The notes: a model not told the origin generated them from the letters alone. DNA of 64,000 nt from Halorussus rarus (GCF_003369835.1 NZ_QPMJ01000001.1:1173589-1237588); one strand, 5' to 3'. Shown: positions 32,582 through 41,270, numbered from the stretch's first letter. A program made the numbers and translations.

Positions 32582-33220
32582 CTACTTCGCGTGTTCGACG
32601 CCCCGGAGGAGCCGGTAGACCTTCTCGCTCTGACCCGGGAGCTTCTGGGGGTAGACTCCGAGCGCGACCACGACGTCGCCCTCGTGTTTCACCTTCGCGA
32701 CGTGGAGGTAGGCGTCGAACTGGATGCCGGCGGTCGTCGTCACGGTGGCCTCGAACCTCGAGACCTCGGTCGTCTTCCCGAGCATCGTCCGGTTCTGACC
32801 GCCGACCTTCCGAACGCCGCCGACGCTCCGGAGCTGAGAGGTGAACTGCCGGGCGAGCTGGCGGTCGTCGTACTTCGCGAGCGGGTTGAACGACTTGCCG
32901 AGCACGTTCACCTGCGGGCTGGAGAACGTCACGAACATCGCGACCTTACGCTCGCCGACGCCGGGCAGCCCGACCGACTGGTGATACTCCGAGATCCAGT
33001 TGGTCACCTCGACCTGCTTCTCCTGGCCGGCGGCCGAGAAGGTCCGCGTGACGTTCATCGCCCGCGTGCCGTTGTGTTCGTACCCCGTCTCTTCGAGCGC
33101 GGCGTCGCTCACCGTGGCCTGCGAGGCCGAGAACGAGACCGGCCCCGAGAGGAAGCCGGTGCACCCGCCGAGCACGAGGAGGACGGCGAGCGAGACGCCG
33201 GCGACTGCGCTGCGTGTCAT
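32582..33220 (-). CDS. Haloarchaeal lipoprotein, DUF6517-like
   Basis: A 212-residue protein with a signal ending in the lipobox VLGGC (residue 20), so it should be lipid-anchored outside the cell. The mature part starts TGFLSGPVSFSASQATVSDAALEETGYEHNGT and alternates strands and helices; it resembles the haloarchaeal family I know as DUF6517. Segment ERKVAMFVTFSSPQVNVLGKSFNPL is also characteristic. No catalytic motif is visible and the function is unknown. Convergent genes are absent; it lies between corA and cysS on the same strand but with its own spacing. Confidence 0.8.
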   Translation of the reverse strand: MTRSAVAGVSLAVLLVLGGCTGFLSGPVSFSASQATVSDAALEETGYEHNGTRAMNVTRTFSAAGQEKQVEVTNWISEYHQSVGLPGVGERKVAMFVTFSSPQVNVLGKSFNPLAKYDDRQLARQFTSQLRSVGGVRKVGGQNRTMLGKTTEVSRFEATVTTTAGIQFDAYLHVAKVKHEGDVVVALGVYPQKLPGQSEKVYRLLRGVEHAK

Positions 33221-33312
33221 GCTACTCGCGGCGTAGACAAGCAGGGGTTATCAATCTCGTGGCTTCGGAGAAAACGGCTCGTCAGGCGCTATCCGTTGGA
33301 AATCGAACCGTT

Positions 33313-34761
33313 TCACTCCAGCCGGAACTCGGCGCCGTCGTCGGTGTCCTGCACCTCGACGCCGAGCGACTGGAGGTCGTCCCGGAGTTCGTCGGCGCGC
33401 TCGTAGTTGCCCGCGTCTCGCTCCCGCTCGCGCACGTCGAGGACGAGTTCGACCAGTTCGTCCAGCAGTTCGACGTTGCCCCCGCTACTGCCGGCCAGCG
33501 CGAATCCGAGGACGCCCTCGCCGAGTTCCTCGAAGGTCTCGACGGCGTCGCGGAGCGCCCGGTAGTCGTACTCCTCGCGTGCGTCGACGTGCCTGTTGAC
33601 CGCGCTGACCAGTTCCAGCAGCGCGGTGATGGCCTCGCGGGTGTTGAAGTCGTCGTTCATCGCGTCGGCGAACGACTCCCGGGTTTCGGCCACCGCATTC
33701 CGGAGGTCGCCGTCCTCGACCTTCGTCCTGGCGGCCTCGCTGTCGGCGGCGTCGACGGCGGCCTCGTACCCCCGTTCGAGCCGCTCCCAGCGCTCGACCG
33801 CCTCGTCTAAGGTCGCCTCGCTGTAGGTCTGGCGGTTGTTGTACGCGGTCGACAGCAGGAACATCCGGACGGCGTTCGTGCCGAACTCCTCGACCGCGTT
33901 CCGGACCGTGAAGTAGTTCTGGAGGCTGGAGGACATCTTCTCGCCGCCGGTCTCAAGCAGCCGGACGTGGAGCCAGTAGTCGACGAACTGCTGGCCGGTC
34001 GCGGCCTCGCTCTGGGCGATCTCGTTCTCGTGGTGGGGGAAGACGAGGTCCTGCCCGCCGACGTGGAGGTCCAGCGTCTCGCCGAGGTGGGTCATGCTCA
34101 TCGCCGAGCACTCGATGTGCCACCCGGGCCGGCCCTCGCCCCACGGCGAGTCCCACGTCTCCCCGCCGGCGGGCGCGTCGTCCGGATGCGCTTCGCCGGC
34201 CTTCCACAGCGCGAAGTCCGCGGCGTGGCGCTTCTCCGCGCGCTCGTCCTCCTCACCTTGGGCCTCCATCTCCGCGACGTCCTGGTTCGAGAGCTTGCCG
34301 TACCCGTCGAACTCGGTCACGTCGAAGTAGACCGACCCGTTCGACTCGTAGGCGTACCCTTTCTCGACGAGGGTCTCCACGAGGTCGATGATCTCCGGGA
34401 CGTGCTCGCTGACCCGGGGGTAGACCTCCGCGCGCTGGAGGTTGAGCGACCGCATGTCCCGGATGACCTCCGAGACGAAGTGGCGCGCGACCTCGCCCTC
34501 GGAGTCGCCGAGGTCGTTCTCGCCGACGCGCGCGACGATCTTCTCGTTGACGTCGGTGAAGTTCTCGACGTGGCGCACGTCGTAGCCGAGGTGCTCGAGC
34601 CACCGGTGCATCGCGTCGACGTGGACCCACGACCGGGCGTGCCCGAGGTGGGCGAGGTCCGAGACCGTCAGCCCGCAGTAGTAGAGGAGCACGGAGTCGG
34701 GGTCCTGGGGCTCGAACGGTTCCCGCTCACCGGTGAGGGTGTTCGTCACGTGGAGCGTCAT
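33313..34761 (-). CDS. cysS: Cysteinyl-tRNA synthetase
   Basis: A 482-residue class I synthetase charging tRNA-Cys. The HIGH-type motif is HLGHARSW near residue 37, a zinc-binding Cys is at YYCGLTVSD, and the KMSKS loop is KMSSS near 278 (GGEKMSSSLQNYFTVRNAVEEFG). WDSPWGEGRPGWHIECSAMSMTHLGETLDLHVGGQDLVFPHHENEIAQSE is the highly conserved active-site block. The anticodon-binding C-terminal region is present (LLELVSAVNRHVDAREE). Normal length; the ATG at 34761 is well supported. Confidence 0.98.
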   Translation of the reverse strand: MTLHVTNTLTGEREPFEPQDPDSVLLYYCGLTVSDLAHLGHARSWVHVDAMHRWLEHLGYDVRHVENFTDVNEKIVARVGENDLGDSEGEVARHFVSEVIRDMRSLNLQRAEVYPRVSEHVPEIIDLVETLVEKGYAYESNGSVYFDVTEFDGYGKLSNQDVAEMEAQGEEDERAEKRHAADFALWKAGEAHPDDAPAGGETWDSPWGEGRPGWHIECSAMSMTHLGETLDLHVGGQDLVFPHHENEIAQSEAATGQQFVDYWLHVRLLETGGEKMSSSLQNYFTVRNAVEEFGTNAVRMFLLSTAYNNRQTYSEATLDEAVERWERLERGYEAAVDAADSEAARTKVEDGDLRNAVAETRESFADAMNDDFNTREAITALLELVSAVNRHVDAREEYDYRALRDAVETFEELGEGVLGFALAGSSGGNVELLDELVELVLDVRERERDAGNYERADELRDDLQSLGVEVQDTDDGAEFRLE

Positions 34762-34867
34762 TGCCGGCTAGTAGCCCCAGCACCCGTTTCAAAGCGTCGA
34801 AAGTCGCACTTGGCGCCGACGTCCGGCCGGCCCGTTCTTTGCCCGCCCGCGGTTCGGCGGGCCTGCC

Positions 34868-35362
34868 TCACTCGGCCGGCACCGCGTCCAGCGCGTCCTC
34901 CACGACCCGGACCGCGTCCGGCCCGTCGCGGCGCTCGACCGCGACCGCCAGGCCGTCGCCCGCGACGCCCGCTGCCCGGACGTCGACGCCGGCCGCGTCC
35001 AGACGCCAGAGGACGTGGGCCAGCGCACGCGCGTCCACGTCGCCGGTGGCGACCACGCCAGTCAGCGACCCCGCGTCGGGCGCCAGCGCGGTACCGCCGA
35101 CGGCGAGGAGCGCGTCCGCCGGCTCCTCGGTTTCGCCGAGGCCGCTCTTCATCGAGACCGCAGCGGTCCGCGATTCGGGGTCCGGGTCGGGAAGCGACTC
35201 GGCGAAGCGTCGGAGCGCGGTCGCAATCGACTCGATGTCGCCGTCGACGTCCCCGGAGAGGTACCGGGCGGCGGCGGTGTAGTTGACGACGCCCGCCCGG
35301 AGCGCGGCCAGGAGGAACGGCCGGCGCCGGGCCGTGTCGCGGGTGTCCTCGGCGAGTGACAT
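34868..35362 (-). CDS. Uncharacterised haloarchaeal protein
   Basis: A 164-residue protein from ATG 35362. The first ~70 residues form a helical start (RRRPFLLAALRAGVVNYTAAARYLSGDVDGDIESIATALRRFAES) that looks like a wHTH-type DNA-binding or protein-interaction module. The second half (VVATGDVDARALAHVLWRLDAAGVDVRAAGVAGDGLAVAVERRDGPDAVRVVEDALD) has an ACT-like beta-alpha-beta pattern, which could bind a small ligand. I do not recognise the family with confidence. The upstream frame extension to 35623 is Arg-rich shadow sequence and was rejected. Confidence 0.7.
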   Translation of the reverse strand: MSLAEDTRDTARRRPFLLAALRAGVVNYTAAARYLSGDVDGDIESIATALRRFAESLPDPDPESRTAAVSMKSGLGETEEPADALLAVGGTALAPDAGSLTGVVATGDVDARALAHVLWRLDAAGVDVRAAGVAGDGLAVAVERRDGPDAVRVVEDALDAVPAE

Positions 35363-35454
35363 GCGCGGAGCGTGGTCGGGGACCGGTAAAAGCGATGCGA
35401 AAGCCGGGACGCGGGAAGAGACGGGAGGCGATCGGGAAGCGGTGAGGACCGCGT

Positions 35455-36027
35455 CTACCGGACGAGCAGGTAGCCCGCGGCCGCCACGCTCCCGAGAACC
35501 ACAAGCGCGCCCAGCAGCACCGCCACGCTGCCCGAGAGGGTTGCCGACGCCGCCGCGACCGCGACCGCGAACACCCCGAGCGCCGCCAGGGGTGCGTTCT
35601 CGGCCAGCGAGAGGTCGGGCCACTCGACGCCCTCGTCATCGTCGTCGCTCTCGTCGCGGGGCGGGGCCGCGAACGACTCGTCGACGGCTACCGCGTCCTC
35701 GCGCTCCTCGGGTTCGACGACCTTCACCGTGACGTAGTCGGTCTCCGCGCCGTGGCCGGTGACGATCTTGAGTTGTCCTTCGACCGGCCGCGGGCCGTCC
35801 CCGACCTCGACGCCGATCTGCCTGGTCGAGTCGGCGTCGAGGAAGTGGTTGTTCGCCGGAATCGACGCCACCGACGAGAGCGCGTCGTCGAGGTGGAGGT
35901 GGACGTGGACCGGCGCGTCGCCGTTCTGCAGCAGAATGGGAAACGAGTCCGTCGCCTCGAAGGACGCGGGCGTCCTGATGTCGTGCAGGCTTTCCTCGTT
36001 GAGGTCGACGGGGAGACTGTCTTGCAC
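35455..36027 (-). CDS. Uncharacterised protein with C-terminal membrane helices
   Basis: About 190 residues from GTG 36027 (a TTG at 36045 is an alternative). An N-terminal beta-rich domain (TPASFEATDSFPILLQNGDAPVHVHLHLDDAL...RQIGVEVGDGPRPVEGQLKIVTGHGAETDYVTVKVVEP) looks like an immunoglobulin-type sandwich exposed at the membrane. It is followed by an acidic linker (ESDDDDEGVEWPD) and two C-terminal hydrophobic segments (APLAALGVFAVAVAAASATL, VAVLLGALVVLGSVAAAGYLLV). There is no obvious N-terminal signal, so topology is unclear. The function is unknown. Confidence 0.65.
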   Translation of the reverse strand: MQDSLPVDLNEESLHDIRTPASFEATDSFPILLQNGDAPVHVHLHLDDALSSVASIPANNHFLDADSTRQIGVEVGDGPRPVEGQLKIVTGHGAETDYVTVKVVEPEEREDAVAVDESFAAPPRDESDDDDEGVEWPDLSLAENAPLAALGVFAVAVAAASATLSGSVAVLLGALVVLGSVAAAGYLLVR

Positions 36028-36055
36028 GCTACCGTCACGCTCCAACCGAGGGTAG

Positions 36056-36061
36056 AAAAAA
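36056..36061 (-). terminator. T-run terminator after the Trm112-like gene
   Basis: Six T on the minus strand directly after the TAG stop at 36062-36064, a typical archaeal termination signal. Confidence 0.6.
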
Positions 36062-36253
36062 CTACGCCTCCGCGTCGCGCATGTCCGGCGGCAGCAAGTT
36101 CGGGATGCCGTCCTCGATGGGGTAGGTCTCGCCGCACTCGGTGCAGGTCAGCGTCCCGGACAGCACCTCCTCGTCGTCGGTCTCGGTCGCGTCGAGTTCG
36201 AGCTCCTGCTTGTCCAGCGGACAGCAGATGATGTCCATCAGCGACTGCTTCAT
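36062..36253 (-). CDS. Trm112-like zinc-binding protein
   Basis: A 63-residue protein with the Trm112 fold: MKQSLMDIICCPLDKQELEL at the start and a CTECGETYPIEDGIPNLLPPDMR core. The N-terminal CCP and the CTEC pair supply zinc ligands. In archaea and eukaryotes, Trm112 activates SAM methyltransferases that modify tRNA, rRNA and release factors. It is encoded 109 bases downstream of purA on the same strand. A T-run terminator follows. Confidence 0.92.
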   Translation of the reverse strand: MKQSLMDIICCPLDKQELELDATETDDEEVLSGTLTCTECGETYPIEDGIPNLLPPDMRDAEA

Positions 36254-36362
36254 GGTACTGGCTGCGAGCGGCCGGGCCAAAAACGTGACGGGTTCGGCGG
36301 CGACCCCGCGCGAGCCCCGCGGACGCCGCCGAGTCGGGGCGGGCGCTCGGTAGTCCTCGACC

Positions 36363-37727
36363 CTACTCGAAGGGGTCCTCGACGACGACCGACTCCTCGC
36401 GGTCGGGCCCGACGCCGACCGCGTAGATGTCGGCGTCGACCTCCTCGCTGACGTACTCGAGGTAGTCCCGGGCGTTCTCGGGGATGGCGTCGTACCCCTC
36501 ATCGGCGACGCGGCCCCAGTCGGTGTCCTCCCAGCCGTCGAACGTCCGGTAGTTGGGTTCGCAGGCGGCCCACCGCTCGGTGGTCGCGGGGACGGTGTAT
36601 ACCTCTTCCCCGTCCAGGTCGTAGCTGTGGCCCACCTTCACCTCGTCGAGGCCCGCGAGCACGTCGATGTGGTTCACCGCGATGCCGGTGAAGCCGTTCG
36701 CCCGCGCGGCGTGGCGGAGCATCGGTACGTCGAGCCACCCCACGCGCCGGGGGCGGCCGGTGACGGTGCCGTACTCGCCGCCCTCCTCGCGGATGTAAGT
36801 CGCCAGCTCCTCGTTGTCGCCCGCACCCTGCTCGTCGTAGCCGGGCGTGTCGCCGACCACGCCGCCGAGTTCGGTCGGCAGCGGGCCGCTTCCCACGCGC
36901 GTGAGGTACGCCTTCACGATACCGACGACCTCGCCGCCGCCGACGACGCCGGGACTGAGGCCGGTCCCCGTCGCGGCCCCGCCCGCCGTCGGGTTCGAGG
37001 ACGTGACGTAGGGGTAGTTGCCGTGGTCGATGTCGATGAGTGTGCCCTGCGCGCCCTCGAACATCACGTTCTGCCCGTCGGCGATGCGGTCGGCGAGGAA
37101 CTCGCCGGCGTCGACGGTCATCTCCTCCTCGGCGAGTCGCTCGCCGTAGCGGCGGTACTCCCCGTAGAGGCTGGCGATGTCGAACTCCTCGCCGGTCTCG
37201 ACGCCGAACACCTCCTCGGCGAGTCGCTGCTTCAGGGGCACGACGTACTCGAGCTTCTCGCGGAGCACGTCGGGGTCGAGCAGGTCGCCGACGCGGATGC
37301 CGCGCCGGCCCGCCTTGTCCTCGTAAGTGGGGCCGATGCCGCGGCCGGTCGTCCCCACCTCGGAGTCGGTGTCGCTCTTGGCCTCCTCCTCGATGCCGTC
37401 GAGCACCCGGTGGTACGGGAAGATGACGTGCGCCCGGCGCGCGACGCGCACGTCGGGGTCGAGCCCGCGGTCGCGCAGGTCGTCCATCTCCTCGAACAGC
37501 GTCGCGGGGTTGACGACGCAGCCGTTGCCGAGGACGCCGACCTTGCCGCGGACGGCGCCGCTGGGTACCAGCGAGAGCTTGTACTCGGTGCCGCCCTCGA
37601 CGACGGTGTGGCCGGCGTTGTCCCCGCCCTGGTAGCGGGCGACCACGTCGGCGGCGTCGCCCCAGAGGTCGACGACGCCGCCTTTCCCCTCGTCGCCGAG
37701 CTGCGAACCGACGATGGTTACGGTCAT
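36363..37727 (-). CDS. purA: Adenylosuccinate synthetase
   Basis: A 454-residue enzyme that joins IMP and aspartate with GTP to give adenylosuccinate, the first committed step to AMP. Conserved features include GDEGKGGVVDLWGD near the start, GGDNAGHTV, VGTTGRGIGPTYEDKAGRRGIRVGDL near residue 120, FEGAQGTLIDIDHGNYPYVTSSNPTAGG near 215, and the substrate loop GRPRRVGWLDVPMLRHAARANGFTGIAVNHIDVL. The ATG at 37727 is used because the extra 52 residues upstream in the same frame carry no family sequence. Haloarchaeal PurA sometimes has a longer C-terminus; here it ends GVGPDREESVVVEDPFE. Confidence 0.98.
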   Translation of the reverse strand: MTVTIVGSQLGDEGKGGVVDLWGDAADVVARYQGGDNAGHTVVEGGTEYKLSLVPSGAVRGKVGVLGNGCVVNPATLFEEMDDLRDRGLDPDVRVARRAHVIFPYHRVLDGIEEEAKSDTDSEVGTTGRGIGPTYEDKAGRRGIRVGDLLDPDVLREKLEYVVPLKQRLAEEVFGVETGEEFDIASLYGEYRRYGERLAEEEMTVDAGEFLADRIADGQNVMFEGAQGTLIDIDHGNYPYVTSSNPTAGGAATGTGLSPGVVGGGEVVGIVKAYLTRVGSGPLPTELGGVVGDTPGYDEQGAGDNEELATYIREEGGEYGTVTGRPRRVGWLDVPMLRHAARANGFTGIAVNHIDVLAGLDEVKVGHSYDLDGEEVYTVPATTERWAACEPNYRTFDGWEDTDWGRVADEGYDAIPENARDYLEYVSEEVDADIYAVGVGPDREESVVVEDPFE

Positions 37728-37966
37728 TACGCGGAACGGTTGTCGGGCGCTCGGTAAACCGATTACGGTCTTTCTCCCGATATGATGCACGTACGTGAAC
37801 ACATTCGAGCTGGTAGGGCGGGAGAGCCACCAGTATCGAGTACAACACCGACCGGGATCGCCGGGTCGACCGGGGACCGACAACGCTTTAGTGGTCGCCG
37901 CCTGACCTGCTAGCTAGTCGCATTACGCGATGTCTGAACGGGTCGGTCCGCCCGTGCGGACAGCAA

Positions 37967-37976
37967 CTTTTAAAAG
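37967..37976 (+). promoter_or_regulatory. TATA box for the small winged-helix gene
   Basis: CTTTTAAAAG, itself a perfect palindrome, lies about 30 bases before ATG 38002, fitting a leaderless transcript. Confidence 0.7.
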
Positions 37977-38001
37977 TCTCTAAGACAAGTTAACACGTGC
38001 C

Positions 38002-38307
38002 ATGATAGATAGACTGGAGAAGGAAGTCGATATGCTGGAGCGCCATCTGCAGGTCCTGAAGATGGTCATCGAGAGCGAACCGATCGGCATCGTCAAGATG
38101 TCCAACGAGACCGGCTACCCCCATCACAAGGTCCGGTACTCCCTCCGCGTTCTCGAAGAGGAGAACCTCATCGAGCCGTCGAGCCAGGGGGCCATCACCA
38201 CCGAGCGCACCCAGGAGTTCGTCGAGGAGCTCGACGGCAAGCTCGACGAGATCGGCGAGAAGCTCGACGAGATGAAGATCAGCGGAACCGCGGAAGCCGA
38301 GAGCTAG
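38002..38307 (+). CDS. Small winged-helix DNA-binding protein
   Basis: A 101-residue protein. The middle (LKMVIESEPIGIVKMSNETGYPHHKVRYSLRVLEEENLIEPSSQGAITTERTQEFVEEL) is a winged helix-turn-helix of the kind seen in small haloarchaeal transcriptional regulators. An N-terminal helix (RLEKEVDMLERHLQVLK) and a C-terminal helix (DGKLDEIGEKLDEMK) with heptad spacing probably form a dimer coiled coil. Target unknown. It ends by sharing its stop with the convergent gene: the two stop codons overlap in CTAG (38304-38307). Confidence 0.85.
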   Translation: MIDRLEKEVDMLERHLQVLKMVIESEPIGIVKMSNETGYPHHKVRYSLRVLEEENLIEPSSQGAITTERTQEFVEELDGKLDEIGEKLDEMKISGTAEAES

Positions 38308-40826
38308 AGCTCCGGCACGTTCAGATGGAAGCCGCCGCTGCGTGACTCCACGAGACAGAGGTGGTACCCCCGCTTGCGGGAGAGCTTGACGAAGCTCTGT
38401 CTCTTCTCGCGGCTCAAGAACCCGCCCGAAGTCGCCGACTCGGCGGTTTCGAGCGCCTCGGGTTCGAAGAAGCTCTCCGTGACCTGGAACGCCCCGGCGA
38501 GTTCGTCGTGGGCGTGGCCGACGCCGTCGGCGGCGTCGACCAGCGTCCCCATCATCTCGCCGGTCGTGGGGTCGCGCGACCCGTTGAGGTCCGCGAGCAG
38601 CAGCGGGTTGCCCATCCGGTCGCGCATGATGACGTCGAACGACTCCTGTCGCGTGTCGTCGTCGGTAGTTCCCGCGCTCACCGACCCGTGGAGGTCGACG
38701 CGGTCGACCTTCGGGATCGACTCGTAGAGGTCCTTCAGCGCGGTCCGGTGACCGGTGTCGCGGACCTCGTAGAGCAGTTCCTCGACGACCCACGAGACGA
38801 ACCGGTACTCGAACGAGTCGGTCAGGAACGACTCGAACGACTCGCCCGCGACCTCGACGTCGTCGGCCTCGAACTGGGTGTGGTGTTCGAGCCGGAGGTT
38901 GGCGTTGACCTCGGCGGCGTCGACCTTGCCCTCGGCCGCCTCGTCGAGCGTCGCCTTCCCCTTCGACTGGTACCGGACGAACAGGTTGGTCCCGTCGAAC
39001 GCCTGGGCCCGGTCGAGCTGGCGCTTCGCGCCGCCCGACCCGTTCGACCCGGCCGACTCGAGTTTGGCCTCGAGGCGCTCGACCTCCTGGCGCAGGGCGT
39101 CGCGCTCGCGCTTGTACTCGTTGCGCTCGGACTCGACGTTCGACAGCCGCTTCTTCAGCTGGCCGACCTGCTGCTCGCGCTGGTCGAGCTGCGATCGGAG
39201 CTCCCGGACGCGGGCGCCCGACTCGTCGCCGTCCCCGCCGGCCGCCCCGCCCGACGCGCCCGAGGAACGGTCGCGGCCGGAGCTCGTCTCCCCATCGGAC
39301 GCCGCGCCCGCCCCGGCCGATCCGGACCCGCCGGAGCCGGCCCGGCGATTCGACGCAACGGTCTGCTCCGCGGACCGGTGGGTCGCGCCGGCGTCGTCGC
39401 CGTCGTCGCCCCGCGCGCTCGGAGCGGTGCCGGTCCCCGAGTCCGCGGAACTCCCGCTCGTCGGCTCGGCCGCTGCCGTCGCGCCCAGCGACGGCCCGGT
39501 CTCGGACTCCGCCTCCGCTTCGTCGTCCGGCCCCTCGCTGAGGTCCGGGTCCAGCGACGGGATGGTGGTGGCTTCGCGCCACTCCTCCTCCTCGTCGAAC
39601 GCGCTCCCGGCGTTCTGGTCGTCCTCCTCGTCGCTCCGTTCGGGCCGGGAAACGTCCTGGCTCGGTTCGGACTGCACTGAGGCAGGGTCGTCACCGGCGC
39701 CCGCGTCCGCACGGTCGCTCTCGCGCGCAGTCGCGTCGGCGGTCGCCGCTTCGGACTGGACCGACTGTGTGTCGGCGGTCTGCGCGTTCTGTCGGGGCGA
39801 ACGCTCGCCGGCGTCGCTCCGTCCCGCGCCGACCTCGGCCTCGGTTTCGGCCTCGCCAGACTCGGGACGGGCGGAACCCGATTTCTCGGGTGCTCGACCC
39901 GCCCTCGGGCCGGACTCGGCGGGGCTGGTGGGCTCGGAGTCGCGTTCGGCGTCCCGTTCCGGCGTGGGCTCCGGGGCGGAGTCGGTCGCCGCCGCGCCGC
40001 CCGCCGGCGACTGGCTCACTGCCGATCCGGTGCCGGCGGTCGACTGCCCGCCTCCGGTCCCCTCGTTCGCCGATGCGGCGTCGGTCCCCGAGGAGTCGGG
40101 GGTCGGCGACCCGCCGCCGGACGTGCCGCCCGAACCCCCGGCCCCGGTCGACGCGCCCCCGCCGCCCGACTGCGCCGATCCGCTGGTAGCCTCGCCCGTT
40201 CCGCCGGAGACGCCGCCCGCATCGTCCGATGACGCCGATGCTCCCGCGCTCGCGCTTGCCCCCGCTGACGAGTCCTCCGGTTCGTCGGGTTCCGGGACGT
40301 CGGTGACTTCGATGTCGACGTCAGTGACCTCGTAGATGCCCACCTCGTCGTCGGCGCGCTCGAACGCCTCGTCGCCGGTCACGACCTGCTCGCTCGCGCC
40401 GACGAACGCGACGCTCATCGAGCGCCCGCCGTAGTACGCCACGTAGTAGTCACCGCTCAGGACGTTCTCGCTGAGTTCGATGAACCCCGTGAACTTCCCG
40501 CTCGTGAGCGTGGAGTCGACCTCCGACAGCGGCGTCTTGTTCGTGTAGTACTTTGCCTGTGTCTCGCCGCCGCGCTCCTGCATGCTGAACAGGAGCGGCA
40601 GCGACGGGTGTGGCGCGGCGTAGGCGGTGCCCTCGGCGTCCTCGAAGTCGTCGAGGCTCCCCTCGTAGACCCCGATTATTCGCCCGTTGAGCATGAACAG
40701 CCACGCGCCACCGGTCTTCACTGCCCCCGAGAACTCCCCGTCGGAGAGTTCGCGCAGGCCAGCGAACCCGTCCCGGAACGAACGGGATTGCCAACTTTCG
40801 ACCTGCTCGACCGTGCGCGTTTCCAT
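38304..40826 (-). CDS. 840-residue haloarchaeal protein with PATAN-like N-terminus and long disordered centre (DUF7527-type)
   Basis: Residues ~1-185 contain two copies of a PATAN/DUF4388-like unit (DGEFSGAVKTGGAWLFMLNGRIIGVYEG; GKFTGFIELSENVLSGDYYVAYYGGRSMSVAFVG). Residues ~195-560 are extremely low complexity (Ser, Gly, Ala, Asp, Glu), as expected for an unstructured tether. A coiled coil follows (~570-625, VRELRSQLDQREQQVGQLKKRLSNVE). A C-terminal ~200-residue domain contains ESFDVIMRDRMGNPLLLADLNGSRDP and KRGYHLCLVESRSGGFHLNVPEL, a layout recalling nuclease-like alpha/beta folds but without a clear PD-(D/E)xK triad. I recall similar proteins as DUF7527; not verified. Start ATG 40826. Signalling or envelope function is unknown. 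Confidence 0.75.
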   Translation of the reverse strand: METRTVEQVESWQSRSFRDGFAGLRELSDGEFSGAVKTGGAWLFMLNGRIIGVYEGSLDDFEDAEGTAYAAPHPSLPLLFSMQERGGETQAKYYTNKTPLSEVDSTLTSGKFTGFIELSENVLSGDYYVAYYGGRSMSVAFVGASEQVVTGDEAFERADDEVGIYEVTDVDIEVTDVPEPDEPEDSSAGASASAGASASSDDAGGVSGGTGEATSGSAQSGGGGASTGAGGSGGTSGGGSPTPDSSGTDAASANEGTGGGQSTAGTGSAVSQSPAGGAAATDSAPEPTPERDAERDSEPTSPAESGPRAGRAPEKSGSARPESGEAETEAEVGAGRSDAGERSPRQNAQTADTQSVQSEAATADATARESDRADAGAGDDPASVQSEPSQDVSRPERSDEEDDQNAGSAFDEEEEWREATTIPSLDPDLSEGPDDEAEAESETGPSLGATAAAEPTSGSSADSGTGTAPSARGDDGDDAGATHRSAEQTVASNRRAGSGGSGSAGAGAASDGETSSGRDRSSGASGGAAGGDGDESGARVRELRSQLDQREQQVGQLKKRLSNVESERNEYKRERDALRQEVERLEAKLESAGSNGSGGAKRQLDRAQAFDGTNLFVRYQSKGKATLDEAAEGKVDAAEVNANLRLEHHTQFEADDVEVAGESFESFLTDSFEYRFVSWVVEELLYEVRDTGHRTALKDLYESIPKVDRVDLHGSVSAGTTDDDTRQESFDVIMRDRMGNPLLLADLNGSRDPTTGEMMGTLVDAADGVGHAHDELAGAFQVTESFFEPEALETAESATSGGFLSREKRQSFVKLSRKRGYHLCLVESRSGGFHLNVPEL

Positions 40827-40880
40827 ATTACGAGGAAGCCACAAGCCTCTCAAATATCTTGCGGCCCAAACTTTTGCTGC

Positions 40881-41270
40881 GGTCGCGCCCCGAGAGGCGT
40901 TCCCTTGCAAAACTTTGATGAAAAACCGGCGTCACCCCCTCGTTCGGTCCTCGCTTCGCTCGGTCCTCACTCGAGGGTTCCTTGGTCCGCTCGCTCGGGC
41001 TTCGCCCTCGCTCGCGGTGGATTTCGGAGATCCCGTTCAGAGATTCACCGAGTTACGAGATGAGAGTGTCGGTTTCGATTACTACGACGGTTCACGCGGT
41101 GTACAAGGTGGTTCTACCGCGAGCGAACGCAGTGAGCGAGCGGCCCAAGTGAGGACCAACGAGACGACCGACGTGTCGTCGTGAGCGGAGCGAACGACGG
41201 CTCGTCAGAGCTTTGCTCTGACGGTGGTTTCGGTCGAGCTTTTGCAAGGGCGCGCCTCGTGGGGCGCGCC
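40881..41270. mobile_element. MITE-like element with long imperfect inverted ends
   Basis: About 390 bases without a gene. The left end (40881-40927) and the reverse complement of the right end (41226-41270) match over ~45 bases, sharing CGCGCCCC, GAGGCG and CCCTTGCAAAA in the same order. Nested inside is a second inverted pair (40962-41014 and 41113-41158; both begin GGTCCTCAC and end GCTCGCGGT). The interior also carries the palindromic repeat at 41199-41227 that recurs at 50435. This is the structure of a non-autonomous transposable element or a complex hairpin. A short target duplication (GCGG) may flank it but is too short to trust. Confidence 0.55.
41199..41227. repeat. Dispersed palindromic repeat, copy 1
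   Basis: The 29-base unit begins GGCTCGTCAGAGCT and ends GCTCTGACGGTGG, and contains the hairpin TCAGAGC-TTT-GCTCTGA. A second copy with two substitutions is at 50435-50463, about 9.2 kb away, also in non-coding DNA. Confidence 0.6.
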
